In this document: one piece after another, positions 21,189 to 31,914 of the stretch
Layout: each line of letters starts with the position of its first letter
How positions within the stretch are numbered: position 1 is the first letter of the stretch
NCBI RefSeq assembly: GCF_023898315.1
Contig: NC_064615.1
Location: forward strand, 738,084,950-738,148,949
Reading direction: 5' to 3'
Length of the DNA: 64,000 nucleotides
Source of the DNA: Schistocerca nitens
Taxonomy: Eukaryota > Arthropoda > Insecta > Orthoptera > Acrididae
The notes under the pieces: model-generated
What the model saw: only the letters and a program-made list of their open reading frames with translations
What the model was told of the DNA's origin: nothing
Database searches by the model: none
Position numbers and translations under genes: made by a program

Positions 21189-21277
21189 CACTGTGTATTG
21201 TGGAACACATACGTCCCCAGGTTAGGGTTAATGGTGGTACGGCCAACCGGTGCGAGCGCGTGCGCTGTGTGTTGCAG

Positions 21278-21430
21278 TGCTGAGCCTGCTGACGGTGGTG
21301 CGGTTCCACAACGGTCCCTGCGTGACGCCGCACGGCGTGGCGGGCACGTGCTACCACCGCCTCGAGTGCGCCAGCAGGGGCGGCGCCGCCGGCGGACACT
21401 GCGCGCGCGGCTTCGGCGTCTGCTGCTACT
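21278..21430 (+). CDS. Exon 2 of CUB-family protein: six-cysteine module
   Basis: Exon 2 follows acceptor TGTGTTGCAG and encodes LSLLTVVRFHNGPC at its start, then a cysteine-rich stretch ending GFGVCCY. Six cysteines (in GPC, GTC, LEC, GHC and VCC) fall in about 35 residues, probably forming disulphides in the extracellular space. This NGPC...GTC...EC...GGxxxGxCAxGFGVCC pattern is the hallmark I know from insect CUB proteins of unknown function, where it directly precedes the CUB domain. The exon is markedly GC-rich against AT-rich surrounding intron. Phase is 1 at both ends, and the last base T joins TT of exon 3 to make Phe. The donor (ACT|GTCAGA) is weak by consensus, but it is the site that keeps the frame and the family match. 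A deleted mariner element ends about 90 bases upstream. Confidence 0.85.
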
Positions 21431-21999
21431 GTCAGATGAGCTCCATTATACAGCTTTAAGGCTTCATGAAAAACGCATGCTGTTTTAAAGATGCACTAAA
21501 TATACAATTTTTAAGATACGGCAATGAAATTTTGTACCATACTTTACCCGAAATTAACACATTTATTGTTACATTGCTAGGATTATATATATTTAACTTT
21601 TTTGTGAGTTTTTAAAAATTTTATTTTCAAAAAATAATATACGTACCTTTTTCTTATAGACTATTCAAGAGATTTCTATAAAATTTTCTCCGTTTAATCT
21701 CTTTACATGCAGTAAGCTTGTCTCATAACTTTTTTCAGTATATAGAATAAGCGAATATTGATGATTTTTAATTATAATTCTGTAAGTATAACACAAAATT
21801 TATGAAAACTTCCAAAAACTTTGCCATATATAGCAGCTTACACTTACAATTTCAAAATTTACTCTTGAGTAGACACTTATTGGGTTCGTAGAAATAAGTG
21901 TACAAAGTTTCATAATTCTATCCTTCATAGATTCCGAGAAAAATGCACATAACTTTTTAAAAAAGACAATTTTCAGGAAATGCAATTTAAAGCTCAGCC
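21431..21999. other. Start of intron 2, no gene
   Basis: Very AT-rich intron after exon 2; nothing recognised. Confidence 0.6.
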
Positions 22000-22600
22000 C
22001 TAATGTTTTTTTTTCTTATTTCACGCATTCTGAAGGCCCCAGATTTGTACATGGGGTCCTCTTTCCCTAGAAGGCTTCTCTTTTCGTTTCTTGTTTCCTA
22101 CTTCTTTTCCTTTAAGAGGTCTTCAACTGACTTTCCATCTGTAAAGAGGCGCTGTAAATCTATTTTCCTAAAGATATCTTGAGTGAAATTTCCTATCTTA
22201 AAGCCCATTCTTTCTAATGCCTTCATTCTCCCCACGTTCCTACCATTAAATACAAGAAATGCATCATGAGTTGCAATCCTGACAACAGTAACAGATGAAA
22301 ATGTTGTTTTTGGGCATCGTTTCCATACGAGTGAAACAGATTCATTTGGATTCTGGATTTTGCCATGAACACACTTTCTTAGAAGCTAAGTTTTAGCCAT
22401 CAACCTGTAAGTGGGCTTGACAACATCGAGAATACAATTTGGAAGCCTCTTCTTGCGAATGTACGGGTTGTTATCCATCTGAGCCTGCAGATATTTACAC
22501 CAGCTAATGTGGCACAGATAATGAATGGGACGTTTATCTGTAGACACCATGTGCAAATATGTAGCCCATACTACACTTTTCATGTCACTTTACACCGGAT
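22000..22600 (-). pseudogene. Mutator-like transposase C-terminal remnant
   Basis: The minus strand reads MKSVVWATYLHMVSTDKRPI, SWCKYLQAQ, KCVHGKIQNPNESVSLVWKR and CPKTTF. This order matches the C-terminal part of Mutator-like transposases of animals (STDxxPxHxLCP, SWCKY, QNxNESxxxxxWxRCPK), recognised from memory. A stop codon interrupts it after LMAKT, and the N-terminal catalytic part is absent. Extent uncertain. Confidence 0.55.
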
Positions 22601-22734
22601 AGGTTCTGCCTGATAGACTTGCTGTAATACACTTACGTAAATCTCCGTCAGTAGCACAAGTCACAACAGCTGGTTTATTATTGTTTCTAACATACAGAAC
22701 GGAGTCACAGGTGATCTATAACACCAAAGGGTAT

Positions 22735-23445
22735 ATACACTGAAGCGCCAAAGAAACTGGTACAGGCCTGCGTATTCAAATACAGAGATATATATAAACA
22801 GGCAGAATATGGCGCTGCGGTTGGCAACGTCTGTATAAGACAAGTGTTTGGCGCAGTTGTTAGATCGGTGACTGCTGCTACAATGGCAAGTTATCAACAT
22901 CTAAGTGAACTTGAATGCGGTGTTATAGTCGGCGCACGAGCGATGGGACACATCACAGAGGTAGCGATGAAGTGGGGATTTCCCTGTAGGACCATTTCAC
23001 TAGTTAACCATGAAAATCCGGTAAAACATCAAACCTCCGATATCGCTGCGGCCGCAAAAAGATCCTGCAAGAACGAGACCAACGACGACTATTGAGAATC
23101 GTTCAACGTGACAGAAGTGTAACCCTTCCCCAAATTGCTGCAGCTTTCACTGCTGGGCCGACAAGTGTCAGCGTGCGAACCATTGAACGAAACATCATCG
23201 ATATGGGCTTTCGGAGCCGAGGGCTCATTCGTGTACCCTTGGTGACTGCGTGGCACAAAGCTTTACGCCTCGCCTGGGCCCGTCAACACCAACATTGGAC
23301 TGTTGATGACTCGAAACATGTTGCCTGGTCGACGAGTCTCGTTTCAAATTGCATGGAGCGGATGGACGTGTACGAGTATGGATACCACCTCAATGAATCC
23401 ATGGACCCTGCATGTCAGCAGAGGACTGTTCAAGCTTTCAACCGA
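22735..23445 (+). pseudogene. Tc1-like element, 5' half
   Basis: Begins with the terminus CACTGAAGCGCCAAAGAAAC. Frames at 22880-23445 read LSELECGVIVGARAMGHITE, SVSVRTIERNIIDMGFRSRG, HWTVDDSKHVAW and ESMDPACQQRTVQ. These are the DNA-binding and early catalytic blocks of a Tc1-like transposase; SDES at the first Asp is degraded to STSL. The 3' half is replaced by a different, mariner-type fragment. Confidence 0.7.
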
Positions 23446-24185
23446 TGATCTTTTTCAGCGAGTGGATCAGGCGATTCGAGGAAATCGTCGGTTCACAATT
23501 TCTGTATTGAATGATTTATTTCTCTAAATTACAAAGTCAGCTCTGTATACCATCGTGAGTGAGCGACTTTAGTACGGCAAGCATTGTGCGAGATGGATTC
23601 CCAAGATGCTGTCCGACAATCACAAAACATAGCGAATGAGCGACGCCTTATCGTTTCTCCAGCGCTACCGTGATCCAGGAAAAATTTTTTGAACCAAATT
23701 TTCACAGGGACAGGGACATTTCGAAAATGAAGAGAAAAAAATGGCCACTCAAAGAGTGGAACTATTGTCATTTTCTGTGTAAACCTCCATCAGAAAGTGT
23801 TGGCTACTGTGTTCTTGGACCGAAAAGGGGTTTTGTTGGTGGAATTCATGGATAGTGGCACGACAATCACTGCAGCCTCATACAATCTGACTATTCAACG
23901 TCTACGAAGGGCATTTCAGAAAAAGCAAAGAGGCGTTTTGTGTTCAGGCATTGTTCTTCTTCATGACAACGCTCGGCCGCACTCTGCGGCTCCAATAAGG
24001 ACGCTGCAGGGCTTTCGATTAGAATCGTTTGGCCACCCACCATACAGCCAGCTCTCGGCTCCCTCATATTTTATCTCTTTGCTCGCATGAAACATTGGCT
24101 AAGAGGACAGCATTTTCGCAGGAACAACGAGCTAAAGACCAGTGTAGAGAACTGGCTGAAAGCTCAGACAGCTGTTTTCTATGCG
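23446..24185 (+). pseudogene. Mariner transposase C-terminal half
   Basis: Frames read KVLATVFLDRKGVLLVEFMD, IVLLHDNARPHSAA, HPPYSQLSAPSYF and KHWLRGQHF. This is classic DD34D mariner, but the last Asp of SPDLAPSDY is gone and frames are broken. It joins the Tc1-like half at about 23446 without a gap. Confidence 0.75.
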
Positions 24186-24189
24186 GTCT

Positions 24190-25305
24190 AGTCACATTAA
24201 CGTGACCACCGCCTATGGTCGACGTCAACATGCAGTAACACTCAAAAACAGCAGGTGGCAGCACTAGCAGTAGAGGGTATATAAAGCGCGTCAGGGGGAC
24301 GCGGAAAACAGCGCAATCGTTGTCGTAATGCGGACAAGGAGCGACTTACGTGACGTCCAAAAGAGCATTATCGCTGGCATTCAGGCCACAGGTGGAAGCA
24401 TTTCCGATACGGCTAAGTTTGTAAACGGTTCGCGTGCTGCCGTGGTTAAAGTGTGCTGTACATGACAAAATGGCGTTATCCAAAACCGCCGGCGCCACGC
24501 CAACTGTGGTGCAACGCGGGCCATAAAGGACAAGGGTGAACGATGGCTGCGGAATGTGTACAGGTGAACAGACTGTCGACCAACTGATCAATCGGGTGAA
24601 CCAAGGGGCTACCAACAATATCCCTCCAACGACCACTCAGCGAAGACTGCTGCGTATAGGCCACCACAGCAGACCCCTGCTTCATGAAGCCGTACTGACG
24701 AAGGCTATAATTTGCACGTCAAAACCGGAGATGGACGTCCATTGAGTAGCGACAGGTCGCCCTTTGAGATGAATGACGTTTCACGCCCCATCAGACAGAT
24801 GACCGTTGACAACAATCGTGGCAAGGGACCAGGCTGGAGGATGGAGAGTTAAGACCTGGAAATGTTTTGTGGCATTCCCTAGGTGGTCTCGTTATTTTGG
24901 AAGGAGCTGTGAATCAACAGAAGTATGTATCTATCTTTGGGGACCATGTCCACCTCTGCATGCAGTTTATTGTTATCTCAGCACGATGGCAACTACCACC
25001 AGGACAGTGCAACGTGTCAGATAGCTCGCAATGTATGCGAGTTGTTCGACGAGCACCATGATGAGTTTACCATAAATTCAATGGCTACCAAACTCCCCGA
25101 ATTTAAACCCAATCGATCAGGCTGTTCGCGCCACGGATCGTCAGCTGAGAAACCTAGCACACCTGGCAATTGCACTGGCTTCAGCATGACTCCACATCCT
25201 TTCGGTACCTTGCAGAACCTCATTGACTTTCTTCCCGCACGTCTGCGCTGAAAAACGTTTATTCACGTTTAGGACAGGTGGTCACATTAATGTGACTGGG
25301 CCGTG
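24190..25305 (+). mobile_element. Decayed Tc1-like element with GTCACATTAATGTGAC termini
   Basis: Right end GGTGGTCACATTAATGTGAC plus TGGGCCGTG precedes TA at 25306-25307. The left end carries the same palindrome but lacks the outermost bases. The interior encodes scattered transposase pieces with many stops and an apparent internal deletion. Confidence 0.7.
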
Positions 25306-25463
25306 TATCACGAGGGTATTGGAAAAGTTAGTATTACACTAGGAAAAACGTCCGTCAGAGCGATGACTATGTGGAGAAGTACCTGGAAGGTGTTGCTAAA
25401 TGTTGGAAATAAAACAGTTTTGATTTGCTTTGTGGTTTCCATTTCGCAGACAATCGGACCTTG

Positions 25464-25465
<2 letters not shown>

Positions 25466-25525
<60 letters not shown>
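25466..25525. repeat. (AT)30 microsatellite
   Basis: Uninterrupted 60-base AT/TA dinucleotide tract. Confidence 0.98.
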
Positions 25526-25528
<3 letters not shown>

Positions 25529-25558
25529 TCATAATTCATAATAATCTATTCTTATGTA

Positions 25559-26956
25559 CGAGGGTGACTCAGTTTAAAATGTTGTGAAAGTCATACTACT
25601 GCATGCCGTTTTGAATTTTTCACATATGTGTTCCTAGAAGCTGGCAGCACATGTCAAATGGAGGTGTTCCGAAACGCAATATTATGCATTCAACAGATTC
25701 AACTACTGCCAGTGCAAGGTGGCAAGTATGCTTTAGGTGTGTAAAAACCACGGTTGCGCGATATTTTTTAGCAAGGGATTCTCCAGAGAGGACGTTCTTT
25801 GTGAAATGCATTTCTTGAAAGGTGAGCATTGTACGCCACAGGAGAAAGGTTACAGTTTAACGTGCCGTCGACGACAAGGCCATTAGAGACGGAGCACAAG
25901 CTCGTATTAAGGAAAGCTAGGAAAGAAAATCGACCGTGGGCTTTGAAAGGAACCATCGTGGCATTCGCCTTAAGCGATTTAGGAAAATTGCAGAAAAACT
26001 AAATCTGGATGGCTGGTTGGGGATTCGAACCACCGTCCTCCTGAATACGAGTCCATTGTATTAGCGCTGTGCCGCATCTCGCCGTACTTTGGAGAAAGCT
26101 TGCTCAGCAGTATACAGGACTCAACAAAGGACGACAAAGAATTACAAATGAGGAGCATATTTGTTGCCCTGTGGAGTTTTCCAGTAATACTAAGTTACAA
26201 TGTGTGCAAGAAATGACCTCTGGAGATCGTCGTGATACAGTCAATGACGTACTCGTGGCCTATCTGTAGATTGTTCGTGGTTCTCAGGGATCCGGATTTG
26301 GTTATATTTTTGTAAAATTTCTGGGCACTGACTCCAGAACACAAACGGAGCCTAATAGTTACAGGGGACAGGTCATGGGCTCACCACTGTTAGCCTGAGT
26401 CAGAGTAAAGAAGTTCAGTGCGGACCCCTCGACATACAAGGCTATGATGATGACTCTGTTACGGGACGTACAGGTTGTAATGCAGCTGAAATTCCAGCAT
26501 CATGGTGAGACCGTTAATGCTGCATCCTACGGCACCACTCGCAGGAAATGCGTCCGGCCTTTCGCCGTAAGGGAATCTGACTCTTGAGAGCGGGCACCGT
26601 TCGGATCACAATGCCTACCTTCTCAAAGCAAAATAAACGAAGGAACTACTGCAGACATTCCGTCAGAAACTCTTGGAACATCCACCGTACAGTCTCGACT
26701 TAGCCCTCATGATTTTGATGGGTTTTGGTTCCTTAAAAGCCTCTTGAATGTGCGACTCGTTGAAAAAGATTAGGTTGTAACATGAAAAGAGGTTCGTTGG
26801 ATGGACAGCTGCCACGTGAATTCTTTGCTGCAGGCTTGTCAAACGATGGGATAAGTGTTTAAAGAGGTAGCATGTGGAAAAGTAAAATAAATTTCGGGTT
26901 GGTACTCGTGGCATAGGTACCGCTACCCTGTTTTTGAAACTTTTGAGTGACCCTTG
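25559..26956 (+). mobile_element. Old mariner element
   Basis: Termini CGAGGGTGACTC and the complement GAGTGACCCTTG lie beside TA at 25557-25558 and 26957-26958. Late transposase blocks survive in broken frames around 26490-26710 (HHGETVNAASYGTTRRKCVR; LLEHPPYSLDLA). A tRNA-like SINE remnant lies at 26000-26085. Confidence 0.65.
26000..26085 (-). repeat. tRNA-like SINE head remnant
   Basis: The minus strand contains GGTGGTTCGAATCCCC (B box) and AGCGCTAATACAATGGACTC. Same family as 5128-5215. Inside the old mariner element. Confidence 0.55.
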
Positions 26957-27106
26957 TAAATTAAAATCCACTGTAACATTATTATGCTATGTCATTTGAA
27001 CTCATGACAGTGCAGCAATACTCAGAAATGTTTAACAGTAAGAGCATCTAAACTAACATGTAGTCGGTTCCCATTTGAATCAACTACTGGGTAAATATGG
27101 GATGTG

Positions 27107-27366
27107 AAAAAAAGGTCTTCCATATTTTGAGAGATTAGTATGGACTAAAATAAGAAAAAAAAGTCCATTAAAGAGGCGATCGAAAGTGCATACCTTAAGA
27201 GTTTTGAGCACTACTTCCTGTTCACTATTATGAAACACATCTGTTCTACTGAACAAGTTTTTATAGCCCTTAAGGTATGCGTTTTATATCCCTTGTTTAC
27301 TGGACATTTTTCCTTGTTTTGGCCCGTACCTACCACCTCTCAAAATATGGGATACTCTTTTTTAAC
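27107..27366. repeat. Imperfect inverted repeat
   Basis: Arms of about 90 bases (27107-27199 and 27279-27366) pair through CCATATTTTGAGAG / CTCTCAAAATATGG and ATACCTTAAG / CTTAAGGTAT. Non-coding and MITE-like. Confidence 0.6.
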
Positions 27367-27369
27367 ACG

Positions 27370-29987
27370 CTGTATTTAATAACCACTGCTGCATAACGTC
27401 ACTTGCCTTGATGATGGCAGCAAACGTGAACTGACGAAGAACTTCCTAACTATGCAGCAAATGTTAATTTCGTTCTGTTAACGTGTTAGTTGCGCAACAA
27501 ATCAGCAACAAAACAGTGACAGCCTGTGCATCGTATGCCAAACCAGTGTGCCTGTCTCTCTCACCCTTTCTCCCTTCTCCCCCCCCCCCCTTCTCTCCTT
27601 CTCTCGTGTGTGTGCGTTTCACCGAGAGAATCTGAATTCATCTTTCCAGTCAGCAGTTTGCCGACTGATTTGATGCCATCTTCCAACTTTTACTCTCTCG
27701 TACCGATCGTCTCATGTCTACATACTTACAACACCCACCGTCCCCAACAACCTGCTTCCTATTCTAGCCTGTCTGATACATTTTCCTTCGCCTTCAACTG
27801 TTTACAGCGCAAGTTCGCTATTCCAGGGCAGTATCGCTTCATGTATATACTTTGGATAAAAGTTTTCTGTTCTTTCCAGTTCCACTTACTATTATCACAC
27901 TTCTATGGCATCTGCTTTCAGATGCTCTCAGTTACATCATCAGCGATTTTCCCCTAAGACCACGCTTCGCTTGTACTCTATATAATGAGGAACGGTACTC
28001 CAAACACATGCTTACAGGAATTTCTTTCACAGTTCCACGTCAGTATTTGACATGGCTTTATTGATCGTTATCAGCGAAACCACTTGCGTTGCCTCACAAA
28101 ATATTTTCCTTCGTTGTCTTTTCGTCAGCTAGCATACTGCTTTCAGCAGCGGAGCATTGGTCAATTACCTAAATCAAATTAACTAAATGGTGCTCTTACC
28201 ATGATGCAAGGGCCACGTTGCTGCCAAATAGGGGACTTTATATCATAGATAATATTTTTAGTGGTAGCGTCACTCTTTAAGTTCGAGTAAAAACTAAGAG
28301 GTGTATTTCCCGCTCTGTAATCATCTTACACAGGTCTGTTAGAAGCATTATGTACAATGACTGAACTAAAATGCATTGTGAGGAATGAAAGGGCGTGATC
28401 AATAGTTGAAACTTCACTGCTAACAGTACTTGATATCGGAATACGCTGAGATTTCAAACATCAAGTCTCCAGGAAAGTTAAAACGTTTCTTTTTGAATAT
28501 CAACAGATAACTTGAGCTTTCTTTCATAGTGCTGGACGCTTTACTCTCCTATTGGCTTTCATTGGATTTACCTATATTTCGGTTCTTTCATTTTTCCTTA
28601 AGACAAGTTTTGAGTAACCATCTGTGACTTCGGCCATTTTACGTTTTACATCTATGAAGCAGTTGCTCCTTTCTGAACACTATGTAAGTTCTTTTCACCC
28701 TTTTTCTTTTTTCATTCATTTTGCTTTTGCTGAAATTCTCTTCTCTTGGTCTCTGTTTCTATGCAAATACGCATACTGTCTTCCATAAGGCAGACCTGCC
28801 GCACTAAACAGCGTTTTTGACTCAGAGAACATACAAATCAACGCAAAATTAGATAAATTCTAGAAACGTCTTGGTCACGGTTTCTTGCTGATTACAAGCT
28901 TCAATCAACTTATAATTGTAAGCGTAATTTTTCATATTTTTTTCGTACGCGTCTTATTGAGCTATTCCAAAGAATTTATGAGTAAGTTCACTGAAATAAT
29001 TAACAGTAAACAGTCTTCACAGACGAGTAAATGTCACAAGTGGAACGTTCACTAAAAGCATTGACTTACAAAAAGATAGGAAACGCTTTAAGATCCAGGT
29101 TTTACTCGTGACACTTGGGGCATGAAAATCAGTGACTTGTCCAGTGATCATATGGAATTGAAGTGCGTTGTCTTGCAAATGGTTTGTCCTTTAATCGCTT
29201 CTCTTAGCTTGATTTACCACTCCAAATATTTTAGTTTTTCGAGTCTTCAATAACTGTATCAGTAATTTGGGTGGTGCCCCTCCTCTGACTCCAAATTAAT
29301 GCGTGAACATTTCTAGTTTCACACCAACTTTTGCACCATGTCCACTACTCACGCGTCCGTATATTATGTTGAAAATCAAAATACAATGTAACCATGATCA
29401 AATTACGTTTCTTTGTCTATTGTAGGAAGTAAATTAATTGGCACAAGTTATCCAGGTACTTAGGAAAGAACTTATCAGTGCAGATAAAACTGTCTGATTT
29501 GACTATCCAGCTGATGTCTATGTAGAGCTGATTGTGTAAGGGGCTCCTGTACGATAATTAGTATGTCATGTTTGTAGTTGCTTGTAGTAATCTGTTAGAC
29601 AATAACGCGTTTTTACTATTGCTTTCAAGGGTGAAATTTCATTTTCATTCAAAATGTATGTCCTTCTCCTGCATAATTTCTTTCAAGTCTTTGTTGAACA
29701 GTCTTTTCTTTACTGTTACTTTTGTTTCAAAACGTTAATCTACACGAATAAAATTATTATTCAAACAACAGTAAAATATTTAATAGTTTTCCTTTCGACA
29801 CGGAAATGTTTACCTCTCTTTGCATGTCTAAAATACCTTCTCTCCATGTATAGGTTGCTAAATATAATGAATACTCGTATTTTTAATCAATTTACTTAAA
29901 TGCATTTCTGATAATGTTTTGTTTCAGACAACTTTGGCTAAGTATGTAGCGGTTGTTTGTAAAATAGTAGGGTTTGCTTTATTACAG
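27370..29987. other. End of intron 2, no gene recognised
   Basis: Pyrimidine-rich and AT-rich sequence. The longest ORF (27526-27957) is low-complexity and unlike any family. Confidence 0.55.
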
Positions 29988-30151
29988 TTGTGAGGACATG
30001 TGGCCAGCAAAGCGACCAAAATTGTACATATTTTGTAAATCCAGGATTTCCAGCGGCTTATGTGAACGGGCAGCCTTCTGAATGCGTTCTGACCATTAGC
30101 AAGCGCAGTCCGAAGGTTACTCAGCTGCGGCTGGATTTCAAGATATTTGAG
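29988..30151 (+). CDS. Exon 3 of CUB-family protein: first half of CUB domain
   Basis: Exon 3 starts after acceptor TTTATTACAG and encodes VRTCGQQSDQNCTYFVNPGF, then a beta-rich stretch ending QLRLDFKIFE. The features match an N-terminal CUB half: a TCG opening, an NCTYF sequon-containing cysteine, NPGFPAAY, a second cysteine (SEC) and the QLRLDF strand. CUB domains are extracellular beta-sandwich binding modules, but the ligand here is unknown. The donor is GAG|GTAGGA at 30152 and the exon ends on a complete codon (phase 0), as exon 4 requires. The reading frame continues into the intron for a few codons before a stop. A 5'-truncated LINE sits 334 bases downstream in intron 3. I am confident that the exon is real and less sure of any function. 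Confidence 0.88.
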
Positions 30152-30485
30152 GTAGGAAAACAGAAAATAAAGGTAAAAAATATAACTTAGTTACCACTGT
30201 TTGTGAAAACTGCAGCGCCCAAAGTTCCTGGAAAATGGCTAATCGAAACTTTTTATGAAATGCAGTAAAGTGGATCGGATGTGAAAACCCAAAAATTATG
30301 AGTATCGCAGCGTTAATATAATTTTCGAGTAAAGACAGGTCAGCTGATAAACCTCATACCATTAACTGCAGGACCTCATGTCACTATTACTCGTAATATT
30401 GCAAGTGACGCCCGCTAGAGCGAAAGGTGATTGGTTGTCCCCTGTTTGGTAGTACTGTGTTGTTTATTTGTCTATATACACAACA

Positions 30486-31904
30486 AAATCATTGGGGGAA
30501 GTGGCAACAAAACGACTATTCACGTTGGTGTGTAGAATATATGAGTTTGGCGATATACCATCTGACTTTCTGAAAAGCATCATCCACACAATTCCGAAGA
30601 CGGCAAGAGCTGACAAGTGCGAGAATTATCGCACAATCAGCTTAACAGCTCATGCATCGAAGCTGCTTACAAGAATAATATACACAAGAATGGAAAAGAA
30701 AATTGAGAATGCGCTAGGTGACGATCAGTTTAGCTTTAGGAAAAGTAAAGGGACGAGAGAGGCAATTCTGACGTTACGGCTAATAATGGAAGCAAGGCTA
30801 AAGAAAAATCAAGACACTTTCATAGGATTTGTCGACCTGGAAAAAGCGTTCGACAATATAAAATGGTGCAAGCTGTTCGAGATTCTGAAAAAAGTAGGGG
30901 TAAGCTATAGGGAGAGACGGGTCTTATACAGTATGTACAACAACCAAGAGGGAATAATAAGGGTGGACGATCAAGAACGTAGTGCTCGTATTAAGAAGGG
31001 TGTAAGACAAGGCTGTAGCCTTTCGCCCCTACTCTTCAATCTGTACATCGAGGAAGCAATGATGGAAATAAAAGAAAGGTTCAGGAGTGGAATTAAAATA
31101 CAAGGTGAAAGGATATCAATGATACGATTCGCTGATGACATTGCTATCCTGAGTGAAAGTGAAGAAGAATTAAATGATCTGCGGAACGGAATGAACAGTC
31201 TAATGAGTACACAGTAAGGTTTGAGAGTAAATCGGAGAAAGACGAAGGTAATGAGAAGTAGTAGAATGAGAACAGCGAGAAACTTAACATCAGGATTGAT
31301 GGTCACGAAGTCAATGAAGTTAAGGAATTCTGCTACCTAGGCAGTAAAATAACCAATGACGGACGGAGCAAGGAGGACATCAAAAGCAGACTCGCTATGG
31401 CAAAAAAGGCATTTCTGGCCAAGAGAAGTCTACTAATATCACATACCGGCCTTAATTTGAGGAAGAAATTTCTGAGGATGTACGTCTGGATTACAACATT
31501 GTATGGTAGTGAAACATGGACTGTGGGAAAAACGGAACAGAAGAGAATCGGAGCATTTGAGATGTGGTGCTATAGACGAATGTTGAAAATTAGGTGGACT
31601 GATAAGGTAAGGAATGAGGAGGTTCTACGCAATATCGGAGAGGAAAGGAATATGTGGAAAACACTGATAAGGAGAAGGGACAGGATGATAGGACATCTGC
31701 TAAGACATGAAGGAATGACTTACATGGTAGTAGAGGGAGCTGTAGAGGGCAAAAACTGTAGAGGAAGACAGAGATTGGAATACGTCAATCAAATAATTGA
31801 GGACGTAGGTTGCAAGTGCTACTCTGAGATGAAGAGATTAGCACAGGAAAGGAATTCGTGGCGGGCCGCATCAAACGAGTCAGTAGACTGATGACCAAAA
31901 AAAA
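30486..31904 (+). mobile_element. 5'-truncated RTE-like LINE with target duplication
   Basis: Flanked by ATACACAACA at 30476-30485 and 31905-31914, and ends in a poly-A run. It contains most of the reverse transcriptase and the C-terminal region but no endonuclease. Inserted 334 bases after exon 3 in the sense orientation. Confidence 0.88.
30492..31891 (+). pseudogene. RTE-like LINE reverse transcriptase, broken
   Basis: Polymerase motifs in order: NYRTISLTAHASKLL near 30624, FVDLEKAFDNIKW near 30827, RQGCSLSPLLFNLYIEEA near 31005 and FADDIAIL near 31126, the catalytic Asp pair. An in-frame TAA at 31215-31217 ends the first part. After a frameshifted stretch (with CYLGSKITNDGRSKED), the C-terminal region runs in frame from 31397 to 31891 (YGSETWTVGKTEQKRIGAFE, RRDRMIGHLLRHEGM, GKNCRGRQRLEYVNQIIED). 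The damage is light, so the insertion is fairly young. Confidence 0.88.
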
Positions 31905-31914
31905 ATACACAACA

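Noticed and set aside
25303..25587. ORFs over the AT dinucleotide tract on both strands
   Set aside because: Poly Ile-Tyr from a microsatellite.
27526..27957. 143-codon open frame beginning MHRMPNQCACLSHPF
   Set aside because: Low-complexity pyrimidine-driven composition, no family motif, no splice or start context.
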